Position numbers and translations under genes: made by a program
NCBI GenBank assembly: GCA_030671985.1
Contig: DAOVHI010000015.1
Location: forward strand, 1 to 15,517
Direction: 5' to 3'
Source: a bacterium
GTDB lineage: Bacteria; JAHJDO01
Length of the DNA: 15,517 nucleotides
The notes under the pieces: model-generated
Told to the model about the DNA's origin: nothing
Databases searched by the model: none
Seen by the model: only the letters and a program-made list of their open reading frames with translations
Shown here: positions 7,914 through 13,962 of the stretch, piece after piece
Layout of the letters: each line of letters starts with the position of its first letter
Numbering within the stretch: the stretch's first letter is position 1

Positions 7914-9097
7914 GCATCAGTGTTTTATATATAACAGGGGAGACCGTACCCGGAAATAACGGCGGCTCAGTGCATGTTTGGGAGGCTGCTTCAAATCTGT
8001 CCAAACTCGGATATGACGTAACTTTAATATCGCAAAAGCAGGGAACGTTTGCGCGCTCTGAATACATAAATAGAGTGAAACTTCTTCGCGTTAACATGCA
8101 ATATTTAAATAAAATTTTCCCTATTGCATGTCTCAAACTGCTCCCGAAACTACTGATGGGAAAATTTGATATCATCATTGAAAGATACGTTACATTTGGC
8201 GGAGCAGGAACTATATATTCAAAGCTTAAAAAAATTCCGCTTATACTTGAAGTGAACAGTCCTCATACCGAAGAGCTTATATGGAGATATAACATTAGAT
8301 GCAGGATGGTTGTTAATATACTCAGGTTCTGGAGAAACTTTCAATTCAGACAGGCAAAAAAGGTTATAGCTACTTCGCTTACAGTTGTCCCTGAACATGC
8401 TCGCCTAAAAACAGAGCAGGTTAGATGGGCGGCGAATACGGATATGTTTAGTCCCGAACTGCGAAACACAGAAAAAGCGAATAACATTGGAAAAACATAC
8501 AATTTAGAAAACAAGTTTACAGTAGTATTTGCAGGCACGTTTAGAAAATGGCATGGCGCGCTTGACCTTCCTGAACTTGTTAAAGCTGTAATTAGTAAAA
8601 ATAGGAATATACAGTTTCTCTTTGTTGGTGGAGGAGAATGTCTGGATGAAGTAAAAGCTAAAATTAGAGATATGAATTTGAGTCGGCATGTAATTTTTAC
8701 CGGCGCACAGAAGTATGAAATGATGCCATACTTTATGGCGGTATCCGATGTAGGAATTGCGCCTTATAATGCATCATATTATAAGCCGTTAAAGGATTTC
8801 GGGTTCTTCTGGTCTCCTCTAAAGGTATTTGAGTATATGGCATCAGGTATTTCCGTCATCACTGTTTCTTATGACCCTCTCCCTGAGATTGTCATCAACG
8901 GAGAAACAGGTTTTATAACACATGCTGAAGATCCCTCTAAAATAGCGGCGGCAATCCTCAATCTAGCCAAAAATCCTCTTGATGCTTCCCGCATGGGGAA
9001 AGAAGCAAGAGAATTAGTGGAGAACAATTACACATGGAAGCTTCATGTTGACAATCTGGATAAAATAATAAAGGATACAATAGAGAAAATTAGGTGA
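7910..9097 (+). CDS. Glycosyltransferase family 4
   Basis: A 395-residue GT-B enzyme. ITGETVPGNNGGSVHVWEAA (residues 8-27) is the N-terminal glycine-rich acceptor loop, VVFAGTFRKWHGALDLPELV begins the donor domain, and PLKVFEYMASGISVITVSYD with LPEIVINGETGF is the nucleotide-sugar-binding region of GT4 enzymes. The usual E-x7-E is represented by the glutamate in FEYMASG; the upstream half is replaced by DFGFFWSP. It likely acts in the same surface-glycan pathway as its neighbours. Its ATG overlaps the radC stop by four bases (ATGA), so the two are translationally coupled. The gene ends exactly at the left arm of an intrinsic terminator, and its last codons contain one copy of a 20-bp direct repeat found again at 12534. 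Confidence 0.9.
   Translation: MSISVLYITGETVPGNNGGSVHVWEAASNLSKLGYDVTLISQKQGTFARSEYINRVKLLRVNMQYLNKIFPIACLKLLPKLLMGKFDIIIERYVTFGGAGTIYSKLKKIPLILEVNSPHTEELIWRYNIRCRMVVNILRFWRNFQFRQAKKVIATSLTVVPEHARLKTEQVRWAANTDMFSPELRNTEKANNIGKTYNLENKFTVVFAGTFRKWHGALDLPELVKAVISKNRNIQFLFVGGGECLDEVKAKIRDMNLSRHVIFTGAQKYEMMPYFMAVSDVGIAPYNASYYKPLKDFGFFWSPLKVFEYMASGISVITVSYDPLPEIVINGETGFITHAEDPSKIAAAILNLAKNPLDASRMGKEARELVENNYTWKLHVDNLDKIIKDTIEKIR
9059..9078 (+). repeat. Left copy of 20-bp direct repeat flanking the accessory block
   Basis: GATAAAATAATAAAGGATAC here matches GATAAAACAATAAAGGATAC at 12534-12553 at 19 of 20 bases, in the same orientation and 3475 bp apart. Here it encodes DKIIKDT near the C-terminus of the GT4 protein. 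Confidence 0.55.
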
Positions 9098-9127
9098 GGG
9101 CACAATATTTTGTGCCCTTGTTTTTGT
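9097..9127 (+). terminator. Intrinsic terminator after the GT4 gene
   Basis: A 9-bp perfect stem AGGGCACAA / TTGTGCCCT (9097-9105 with 9110-9118) has a TATT loop and is followed by TTGTTTTTGTC. It overlaps the last base of the GT4 stop codon and should end the rightward operon starting near 6175. Confidence 0.88.
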
Positions 9128-9201
9128 CTATTTTTATTGAGGTTTTGAGCAATTTAAGCTATGGTAATATTAAAGTAGAGGTGGCTGTTTAGTGACTAGT
9201 C

Positions 9202-9747
9202 TTAGATGCGAGAAGACCAAATGAAGACCACCAAGTTAATCATCCTAATGCTAGTCGTTCTAGCTATATTATTTGTAGTAGATGTCATCATCAAACATGG
9301 AACTACTATCCCTTTGCCAAGTCTTTCGATCATAATGCTCTCTCTTCAAATGCTGGTATTCATGAAGATGAGGATAGAACAAGGCGATATACTATTTGCT
9401 TTCGTTCTGTTCCTCGGAAGCATGTTCTGCCAGATCTCTACCTTCGCTAATGTCTACTCAAAGATGGGCTTCTACGATGCAACTGGTGCAATTTCATATG
9501 ATCGTTTTGACGCCATCTATCTTAGTGTCGTAACTTGGACAACACTCGGATATGGCGACTTTTCCCCTACAGAGTCAGTACGTCTCTTCGCTGCATTCGA
9601 ATCATTGGTCGGCTATATATACTTGGGCATTTTCGTTGCATTCACAATCAATTGGCTGTTTTTAAGCAACTTATACAAGAACAAGGAGAACGCATCTAAC
9701 AAGGATAATTCAGCCGACGCAAAAAGCCGTGCGGCTGACACACGGCG
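9202..9747 (+). mobile_element. Integron gene cassette (potassium-channel-like gene plus attC)
   Basis: The segment runs from TTAGAT (9202-9207), which matches the TTRRRY start of a mobilised cassette, to the G of GTTAGGT (9747) at the recombination point of a complete attC site. It contains one gene almost filling it and no promoter of its own, which is the normal build of a cassette. The base before the left boundary is C (9201) instead of the G expected at a normal attI or attC junction. Insertion at a secondary site or later mutation could explain this. No integrase gene is in the window. Confidence 0.7.
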
Positions 9748-9751
9748 TTAG
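9206..9751 (+). CDS. Potassium-channel-like protein (Ion_trans_2 type), cassette-borne
   Basis: A 181-residue membrane protein. Hydrophobic segments lie at about residues 9-29, 36-53, 61-82 and 130-153, with a pore loop between the last two carrying TLGYGD at 113-118, the K+ selectivity filter pattern (T-V/L-G-Y-G-D). The last two helices plus pore form the two-TM channel module; the N-terminal pair may be extra or a degenerate sensor. The tail is polar and its last codons run through the attC site, which ends in the stop codon TAG at 9749-9751. ATG codons at 9206 and 9221 both lack a strong ribosome binding site; the second begins MKTTKLIIL and is perhaps more likely, since the first lies inside the recombination sequence. 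GC content is visibly higher than in neighbouring genes. This supports recent acquisition. Confidence 0.82.
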   Translation: MREDQMKTTKLIILMLVVLAILFVVDVIIKHGTTIPLPSLSIIMLSLQMLVFMKMRIEQGDILFAFVLFLGSMFCQISTFANVYSKMGFYDATGAISYDRFDAIYLSVVTWTTLGYGDFSPTESVRLFAAFESLVGYIYLGIFVAFTINWLFLSNLYKNKENASNKDNSADAKSRAADTRR

Positions 9752-9753
9752 GT
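9694..9753 (+). mobile_element. attC: Integron attC recombination site (60 bp)
   Basis: R'' ATCTAAC (9694-9700, matches RYYYAAC) pairs with R' GTTAGGT (9747-9753, matches GTTRRRY) over 7 positions with one wobble. Inside them, L'' TCAGCCG (9710-9716) pairs with L' CGGCTGA (9732-9738). A9717 is left unpaired, and C9718 pairs with G9731, which is the standard single extrahelical base in L''. The loop is 12 nt. Spacer lengths are 9 and 8 nt. The layout and much of the sequence (TCTAACAA, AGCCGAC, GCGGCT, GGCGTTAG) match classical 59-base-element sites such as the one following aadA. Confidence 0.9.
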
Positions 9754-9763
9754 TTAATAAAAT

Positions 9764-10564
9764 ATGAAAAAAACAATGCACATTCTTTATATATTTCTAA
9801 TAGTCCTAGCCCTTATTATTGGTTTTCTATTACCCATAAAATTTGATGAAACACAAAAAATAGAAATTATCAAGTTTATTGGCAAGCAAGGAGCAAAGCT
9901 ATTTTTTGTAATAATTACTGCTTGGATTGCATACAAATTTGGAATAAAAAAATATCTTTCTCAACGAGAGCATGAACAAATAACCAAAAGATATATTGAT
10001 AACGGTACAGACCTTGCAATTGAAGGTATTGAGCATGTTTTAGCAATATATCGTAGAAATTTTACTAATGCCTTACAAATGCTGAAGAACTTTCGTGCGA
10101 AACACGCAAGTAATATCGCTATTAAACCGTCTGAATATGACAAAAAAGTTTTTACAAAATATGAGCAAAAATTCTTCAATGTTTCTCCTTTTCAAAAAAT
10201 CATTACTCTCCTAGAAAAAAGTGGGAAAGTTTATCACAATCTTGCTCAGGGCTTATTTGCAAAAATTGATATAGCCTCTATTTTTTTTGAATTAGACGTG
10301 TGTGTAAGAATACAAGCCTTTCTAGATGGACACCTGCAAATATCCTATGAGAAATTTTTTCAACAATATACTCAAGAGATAGAAAGAAGACACAAAGAAA
10401 TAGATCAATATTATGTTTTAATTGCAGAGTTAGAATTACTCTCAAGACTAATAGAAACAAAAATAGTGTCAATTAAGGATATTGAGCAGTTCAGAAAACT
10501 ACCAGAAGTCGAAGCCAGTTTAAATCGAATGAATCAATTGTACAAGAAAACAAAAAAGGCATAA
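9764..10564 (+). CDS. Unknown membrane-anchored protein, possible second cassette gene
   Basis: A 266-residue protein not recognised as any family. Two hydrophobic helices at about residues 5-24 and 44-60 are followed by a long, charged, mostly helical cytoplasmic part (for example YLSQREHEQITKRYIDN, then YTQEIERRHKEIDQYYVLIAELELLSRLIE) with coiled-coil character. The ATG lies 16 bases after the attC recombination point and has no ribosome binding site, as is common for cassette genes. The stop TAA (10562-10564) sits inside GCATAACAA, which matches the R'' end of many attC sites. Composition is much more AT-rich than the preceding cassette gene. Mixed composition between adjacent genes is typical of cassette arrays. 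Function is unknown; a membrane-associated sensor or structural role is only a guess. Confidence 0.7.
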   Translation: MKKTMHILYIFLIVLALIIGFLLPIKFDETQKIEIIKFIGKQGAKLFFVIITAWIAYKFGIKKYLSQREHEQITKRYIDNGTDLAIEGIEHVLAIYRRNFTNALQMLKNFRAKHASNIAIKPSEYDKKVFTKYEQKFFNVSPFQKIITLLEKSGKVYHNLAQGLFAKIDIASIFFELDVCVRIQAFLDGHLQISYEKFFQQYTQEIERRHKEIDQYYVLIAELELLSRLIETKIVSIKDIEQFRKLPEVEASLNRMNQLYKKTKKA

Positions 10565-10640
10565 CAAATCAATCCAACAGACGCTAAAGTGCAGAGGATT
10601 TTTTGACAAAGCAAGTGATCGGCAACAGATGTTTGCGTCC
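10559..10640 (+). other. Degenerate attC-like half-site
   Basis: GCATAACAAATCAATC at 10559-10574 has the R'' form GCATAAC found in many attC sites, placed over the stop codon of the preceding gene as in real cassettes. It is followed by an L''-like AACAGACGC (10576-10584). A matching L'/R' arm is not clear: GCGTC at 10635-10639 pairs with GACGC but no GTTRRRY follows; the nearest is GTTTGCG at 10631. It is either a decayed site or a chance match. Confidence 0.35.
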
Positions 10641-10649
10641 CTTTTTTTA

Positions 10650-10678
10650 TTGGGAAGTGGACTAGAATGAGATATAAT
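10650..10678 (+). promoter_or_regulatory. Sigma-70-like promoter before the 180-residue membrane protein gene
   Basis: TTGGGA (10650-10655), a 17-bp spacer and a perfect TATAAT (10673-10678). Transcription would start near 10685, leaving about 24 nt of leader with a ribosome binding site AGGAGA at 10699-10704. Confidence 0.6.
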
Positions 10679-10708
10679 GTCTTTAAAATAATGAAAATAG
10701 GAGATTCA

Positions 10709-11251
10709 ATGAACATCAAAAAAGGCTTCCTAAGATTAACAATTGTTTTTTCAATTATTGTATATGCGATAGCATTTGTGTTTTCTTTTATGCATTTTGA
10801 TAATTGTCGTTCTAGCTATCTTCAATACAAGATGACAAAAATAGAGCAAAGCCTCAGTAATTTAATAAAGAATTCATTTGATGATTACCGCCTTTTCTTA
10901 GAGAAGTTCAGGAACAAGTATCCTGAATATGATGATCTGTCTGATGGAGTATTGTTGAAAATTTTAGCTGAAAAATACCCCATTTGCAACGATATGTTAT
11001 TACGATTCTTGCAACAAAAAAAAGTTCAAACAAATGAAATCGTCACCTTTATACCACTGAGTCTCATGAATTCTGATATAGTGGTTAGCAGTGTGGGTTC
11101 TTATAAGCGAATTCAAGGAAAATATAATGATGCTAAACTTAGTCTCTTATTAATTCCTTTGGCATTTTTTGCAGGAGTTTGGAGTCTGTGGATAATCTAT
11201 TTCATTATTAGAGCTCTATCTGTTTGGGTAATAAGAGGATTTAAAAATTAA
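10709..11251 (+). CDS. Small two-helix membrane protein of unknown function
   Basis: A 180-residue protein from the ATG at 10709-10711, chosen because AGGAGA lies a few bases upstream. The frame is open from 10667, but that codon is upstream of the likely transcript start. One membrane helix lies at about residues 9-29 and a second at about 144-168, separated by a soluble, partly helical domain. The ends MNIKKGFLRLTIVFSII and WIIYFIIRALSVWVIRGFKN match a familiar pattern of small uncharacterised proteins often seen on accessory DNA (N-terminal KKG-x-RL-x-V-SI and C-terminal W-x-IRGF). No catalytic motif is visible. It has its own promoter, and the next small reading frame begins at the base after its stop. 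Confidence 0.7.
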   Translation: MNIKKGFLRLTIVFSIIVYAIAFVFSFMHFDNCRSSYLQYKMTKIEQSLSNLIKNSFDDYRLFLEKFRNKYPEYDDLSDGVLLKILAEKYPICNDMLLRFLQQKKVQTNEIVTFIPLSLMNSDIVVSSVGSYKRIQGKYNDAKLSLLLIPLAFFAGVWSLWIIYFIIRALSVWVIRGFKN

Positions 11252-11395
11252 ATGGAAAAGATGAATAAGAAAAAAGGATTTCTGAAGTGTAAGAAGAGTA
11301 AAGAATTATTATACATAAAGAAAAAATATGAGGCAGGAAAAGAAATTGTTTTTATTGAATCAATGATCCGTCCAATGGAGTTAGGTAATGAGTAG
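11252..11395 (+). CDS. Small basic ORF (47 aa) coupled to the DUF1016 gene
   Basis: ATG at 11252-11254 follows the preceding stop codon directly, and the frame ends in TAG at 11393-11395, overlapping the start of the next gene by 8 bases. The product begins MEKMNKKKGFLKCKKSKELL and ends MIRPMELGNE; it is lysine-rich with no recognised domain. The tight fit between two genes argues for real translation or for a remnant serving as a translational coupler, since the ribosome binding site of the next gene lies inside it. No ribosome binding site of its own is evident. Confidence 0.4.
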   Translation: MEKMNKKKGFLKCKKSKELLYIKKKYEAGKEIVFIESMIRPMELGNE

Positions 11396-12446
11396 GGAAT
11401 TAAGTCAAAAGAAAGGTTTATTCAGCGAGATCAAAACGCTGATAGAGCAAAGCAGGCAGCAGTTAGCCGTAGCAGTAAACGCCGCTATGACCATGCTCTA
11501 CTGGAAAATCGGCAAGCGGGTCAACCAAGAGATACTACAAGAAAAACGGGCTGAATACGGGAAACAAATTGTCGTATCACTGGCACGACAATTAAAAACA
11601 GATTATGGAAGCTCGTTTTCTGAAAAAAGTTTACGCAGGATGATGCAATTTGCTGATATTTTCCCAGATGAAAAAATTGTCGCTACACTGTGGCGACAAT
11701 TGAGCTGGTCTCATTTAAAAATGATAATTCCCATTGAAGACTCTCTGAAAAGAGAATTCTATATCGAAATGTGCAAACTTGAAAAATGGAGTATTCGCAC
11801 TTTCAGAGAACGTATAAACTCAATGCTGTACGAGCGTACTGTCATCAGCAAGAAACCGGAAAAGACGATTAAAAATGAACTCAAACAACTTGGCGAAGGG
11901 AGTCAGATTACTCCTGATCTGGTTTTCAGAGACCCCTATTTTTTGGATTTTCTTGATTTGAAAGACTCCTATTCCGAAAAGGATTTGGAATCGGCAATTG
12001 TGGCGGAATTACAGCGGTTCATCATCGAATTGGGTTCGGACTTCGCTTTTCTGGCCCGACAGAAGCGGATTACCATTGACAACAGGGATTATTACCTTGA
12101 TTTGCTGTTTTATCACCGCAAGCTGAAATCTCTTGTTGTCATAGATTTGAAAATAGGCGAATTCGATGCATCATTTAAAGGCGAGATGGAGTTGTACCTT
12201 GCCTATCTTGATAAATACGAATCAATGGAGGGCGAAAATCCGCCCATCGGCTTGATTTTGTGTGTTGGGAAAAATCCCGAACATGTAGAATTGCTGCAAT
12301 TGCATAAAAGCAATATCAAAGTAGCTGATTATTTTACCATTTTGCCACCCAGAGATGTGCTGCTTGATAAACTGCATAAAGCGATAGCCATTGCACAGAA
12401 TAGATTAACCTGTAGCGAGAAGAGCAATTCTGATGAGCGCGAATAA
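11388..12446 (+). CDS. YhcG/DUF1016-family PDDEXK nuclease-domain protein
   Basis: A 352-residue protein with the two-domain layout of the YhcG family. The N-terminal DUF1016 domain is at about 10-155 (LYWKIGKRVNQEI, SEKSLRRMMQFADIFP, LSWSHL). A C-terminal PDDEXK nuclease domain is at about 175-330: ESAIVAELQRFIIELG with the first acidic residue, YYLDLLFYH with the D of strand two, and VVIDLKIGEF giving D-L-K in place of E-x-K. The family is common on mobile and defence-associated DNA and is predicted to bind and cut DNA; its biological role is poorly established. The ATG at 11388-11390 is preceded by GGAG with 7-base spacing. GC content is higher than in the flanking glycosyltransferases, which supports transfer. 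Two matching inverted repeats lie in its 5' third. Confidence 0.9.
   Translation: MSRELSQKKGLFSEIKTLIEQSRQQLAVAVNAAMTMLYWKIGKRVNQEILQEKRAEYGKQIVVSLARQLKTDYGSSFSEKSLRRMMQFADIFPDEKIVATLWRQLSWSHLKMIIPIEDSLKREFYIEMCKLEKWSIRTFRERINSMLYERTVISKKPEKTIKNELKQLGEGSQITPDLVFRDPYFLDFLDLKDSYSEKDLESAIVAELQRFIIELGSDFAFLARQKRITIDNRDYYLDLLFYHRKLKSLVVIDLKIGEFDASFKGEMELYLAYLDKYESMEGENPPIGLILCVGKNPEHVELLQLHKSNIKVADYFTILPPRDVLLDKLHKAIAIAQNRLTCSEKSNSDERE
11567..11593. repeat. Inverted repeat A inside the DUF1016 gene
   Basis: AATTGTCGT and ACGACAATT, 9-bp perfect arms with a 9-base loop. A second copy of the same design lies 108 bp further on. It encodes IVVSLARQL. Confidence 0.75.
11675..11701. repeat. Inverted repeat B inside the DUF1016 gene
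   Basis: AATTGTCGC and GCGACAATT, 9-bp perfect arms with a 9-base loop; the arm sequence and loop length match repeat A. It encodes IVATLWRQL. Confidence 0.75.
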
Positions 12447-12569
12447 TATATAGGTCTTTATGATACCGTTTTAAGTTCAGAGGATTATAAGACGACCTTT
12501 GAGAATGTTGCAGAGAAAGTATAAGGTAAAAGAGATAAAACAATAAAGGATACTCTGGAAAGGGATTAG
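12447..12569 (+). pseudogene. Decayed 3' gene fragment with an internal stop
   Basis: Directly after the DUF1016 stop and in the same frame, codons read YIGLYDTVLSSEDYKTTF, then ENVAEKV, a TAA stop (12522-12524), then GKRDKTIKDTLERD and TAG (12567-12569). There is no start codon. The amino-acid mix looks coding, so this may be the end of an older gene cut off by the accessory block. Its last part repeats, at DNA level, the end of the GT4 gene at 9059. The final bases also supply the ribosome binding site of the next gene. Confidence 0.35.
12534..12553 (+). repeat. Right copy of 20-bp direct repeat flanking the accessory block
   Basis: Matches 9059-9078 at 19 of 20 bases in the same orientation. 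It encodes DKTIKDT in the decayed frame, the counterpart of DKIIKDT in the left copy. Confidence 0.55.
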
Positions 12570-12572
12570 TTT

Positions 12573-13670
12573 TTGAATATTGCAATAGATGCCAGAATGA
12601 TTTTGCACTCGGGGATTGGGACATATACAAGAAATCTGATCACAAATATTCTTGATATTGATAAGGTTAATACTTACACGTTGCTTGGCAGAGAAAAAGA
12701 GCTTTCTAAATATGCTCAAAAACCCAATGTTTCTGTAAAGAAATTTCATTCACCGATCTACGGTATAACCGAACAAGTTATTGAGCCTCTAAAACTCTGG
12801 AATACCGAATTTTTGCACTGCCCGCATTATAATATTCCTGTTGTATATGAGGGAGAAATGATAGTTACCGTTCATGACTTGATACATCTTATTTTTCCTC
12901 AGTTTCTCAAGAATAAGGCGGCATATTTCTATGCTAAGTCATTATTTAAGCTAATGACGGTAAGAGCAAAAAAGATAATAGCTGTATCCGAGAGTACAAA
13001 AGCCGATATAGTAAATTATTTGGGGGTAAAAGAAGACAATATTGTTGTGATCTATAACGGAGTCTCTGAAATCTTTAAGAAAGATGCATCTCAAGAAGAA
13101 CGTGAAAAGCTGAGAGACAAACTAAACCTGCGCGCAAAATATATACTCAATATAAGCAATATGAAAGCTCATAAAAATATTGAGGTGCTTATTGAAGCAT
13201 ATTCAAAACTTGGAAAAAAAGGAATAGAGCAAAAACTTCTTCTGGTTGGAGGCGGAAAAGAGAGAGTTGAAGAACTTCAAATTCATGCAGAGAAGTTCAA
13301 TATAGCGGAAGACGTAGTTTTTCTACAGAATATAGATTTTGAAGATTTACCGGTTCTTTACCGGATCTGCGATGTGTTTGTTTTTCCGTCTCTTTATGAA
13401 GGGTTTGGATTGCCTCTTGTAGAAGCAATGGCAAGCAAGGTGCCTGTTGTAACATCTAATGTATCTTCAATGCCTGAAGTTGTCGGAAATGCAGGTATAA
13501 CCGCAGAGATGAACAGCGCAGATTCTCTGGCTGAAGTAATAGAGAAAGTTATTTTCGATAGCAGATTGAGAGAAGATATGATAAATGCCGGTATAAAGCA
13601 AATAGAGAAATTCAACTGGCAGAATACTACAAAAAAAACATTGGAAATCTATGAAAAGGAATTTGTTTAA
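12573..13670 (+). CDS. Glycosyltransferase family 4 (mannosyltransferase-like)
   Basis: A 365-residue GT-B enzyme. MNIAIDARMILHSGIGTYTR is the classical N-terminus of this GT4 subgroup with the glycine-rich acceptor loop. VTVHDLIHLIFP and IIAVSESTKADIV follow, then KYILNISNMKAHKNIEVLIE opens the donor domain. VFPSLYEGFGLPLVEAMASK contains the E-x7-E motif (E276 and E284) that binds the nucleotide sugar. It starts at TTG (12573-12575); no ATG is in the right place, the family's start lines up here, and GGAAAGGGA lies 7 bases upstream. It probably belongs to the same surface-glycan pathway as the genes left of the accessory block and may once have been contiguous with them. Sugar specificity is unknown. 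Confidence 0.92.
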   Translation: MNIAIDARMILHSGIGTYTRNLITNILDIDKVNTYTLLGREKELSKYAQKPNVSVKKFHSPIYGITEQVIEPLKLWNTEFLHCPHYNIPVVYEGEMIVTVHDLIHLIFPQFLKNKAAYFYAKSLFKLMTVRAKKIIAVSESTKADIVNYLGVKEDNIVVIYNGVSEIFKKDASQEEREKLRDKLNLRAKYILNISNMKAHKNIEVLIEAYSKLGKKGIEQKLLLVGGGKERVEELQIHAEKFNIAEDVVFLQNIDFEDLPVLYRICDVFVFPSLYEGFGLPLVEAMASKVPVVTSNVSSMPEVVGNAGITAEMNSADSLAEVIEKVIFDSRLREDMINAGIKQIEKFNWQNTTKKTLEIYEKEFV

Positions 13671-13692
13671 CAGATAGGAGGAGAAAAATACT

Positions 13693-13863
13693 ATGGCTAT
13701 AGACAAAGAGCTTCTGAATATTCTGGCATGCCCAAAATGCAAGGGGGATATAAGGCTTGAAGGCGAGGATAAACTTGTTTGCGATACCTGTAAGAAATAC
13801 TATCCGATAAAAGAAGGCATTCCAGTTATGTTGATTGATGAAGCAATTGACTACTACATTTAA
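13693..13863 (+). CDS. Trm112/YcaR family zinc-ribbon protein
   Basis: A 56-residue protein beginning MAIDKELLNILACPKCKGDI and containing C-P-K-C and C-D-T-C pairs (residues 13-16 and 30-33), followed by YYPIKEGIPVMLIDEA. This is the full-length pattern of the bacterial Trm112-like family, which folds as a zinc ribbon and in other organisms activates methyltransferases or assists lipid A/glycan genes nearby. Here one of the usual cysteines has not been replaced. The ATG follows AGGAGGAG (13676-13683) at a 9-base spacing, 22 bp after the GT4 stop, so it is probably cotranscribed with it. Its partner cannot be named from the sequence. Confidence 0.9.
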   Translation: MAIDKELLNILACPKCKGDIRLEGEDKLVCDTCKKYYPIKEGIPVMLIDEAIDYYI

Positions 13864-13877
13864 TGTTCTCAGTCTCA

Positions 13878-13908
13878 TCTTGCAAAATAGTAAGTTATAT
13901 AGTAACAT
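13878..13908 (+). promoter_or_regulatory. Promoter of the PilZ gene (copy 1 of a duplicated promoter)
   Basis: TTGCAA (13880-13885), 17-bp spacer, TAACAT (13903-13908) preceded by AG. It matches the promoter at 14385-14415 at 26 of 31 positions, including the spacer. The start site near 13915 leaves a leader of about 48 nt before the ATG at 13963. Confidence 0.55.
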
Positions 13909-13962
13909 CCGCCACAGCAATGGAATTAACTCGTCGTGAATTTGGTAAAAAAAGGAGATCGT

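Noticed and set aside
9721-9746. GCCGTG/CACGGC hairpin followed by a T-run on the minus strand, resembling an intrinsic terminator
   Set aside because: No minus-strand gene ends here and the same bases are better explained by the attC fold.
11380-11386. GTTAGGT, identical to the R' box of the attC at 9747
   Set aside because: No RYYYAAC or paired L arms occur in the 130 bases upstream; the bases are explained by the small ORF and the spacing to the DUF1016 start.
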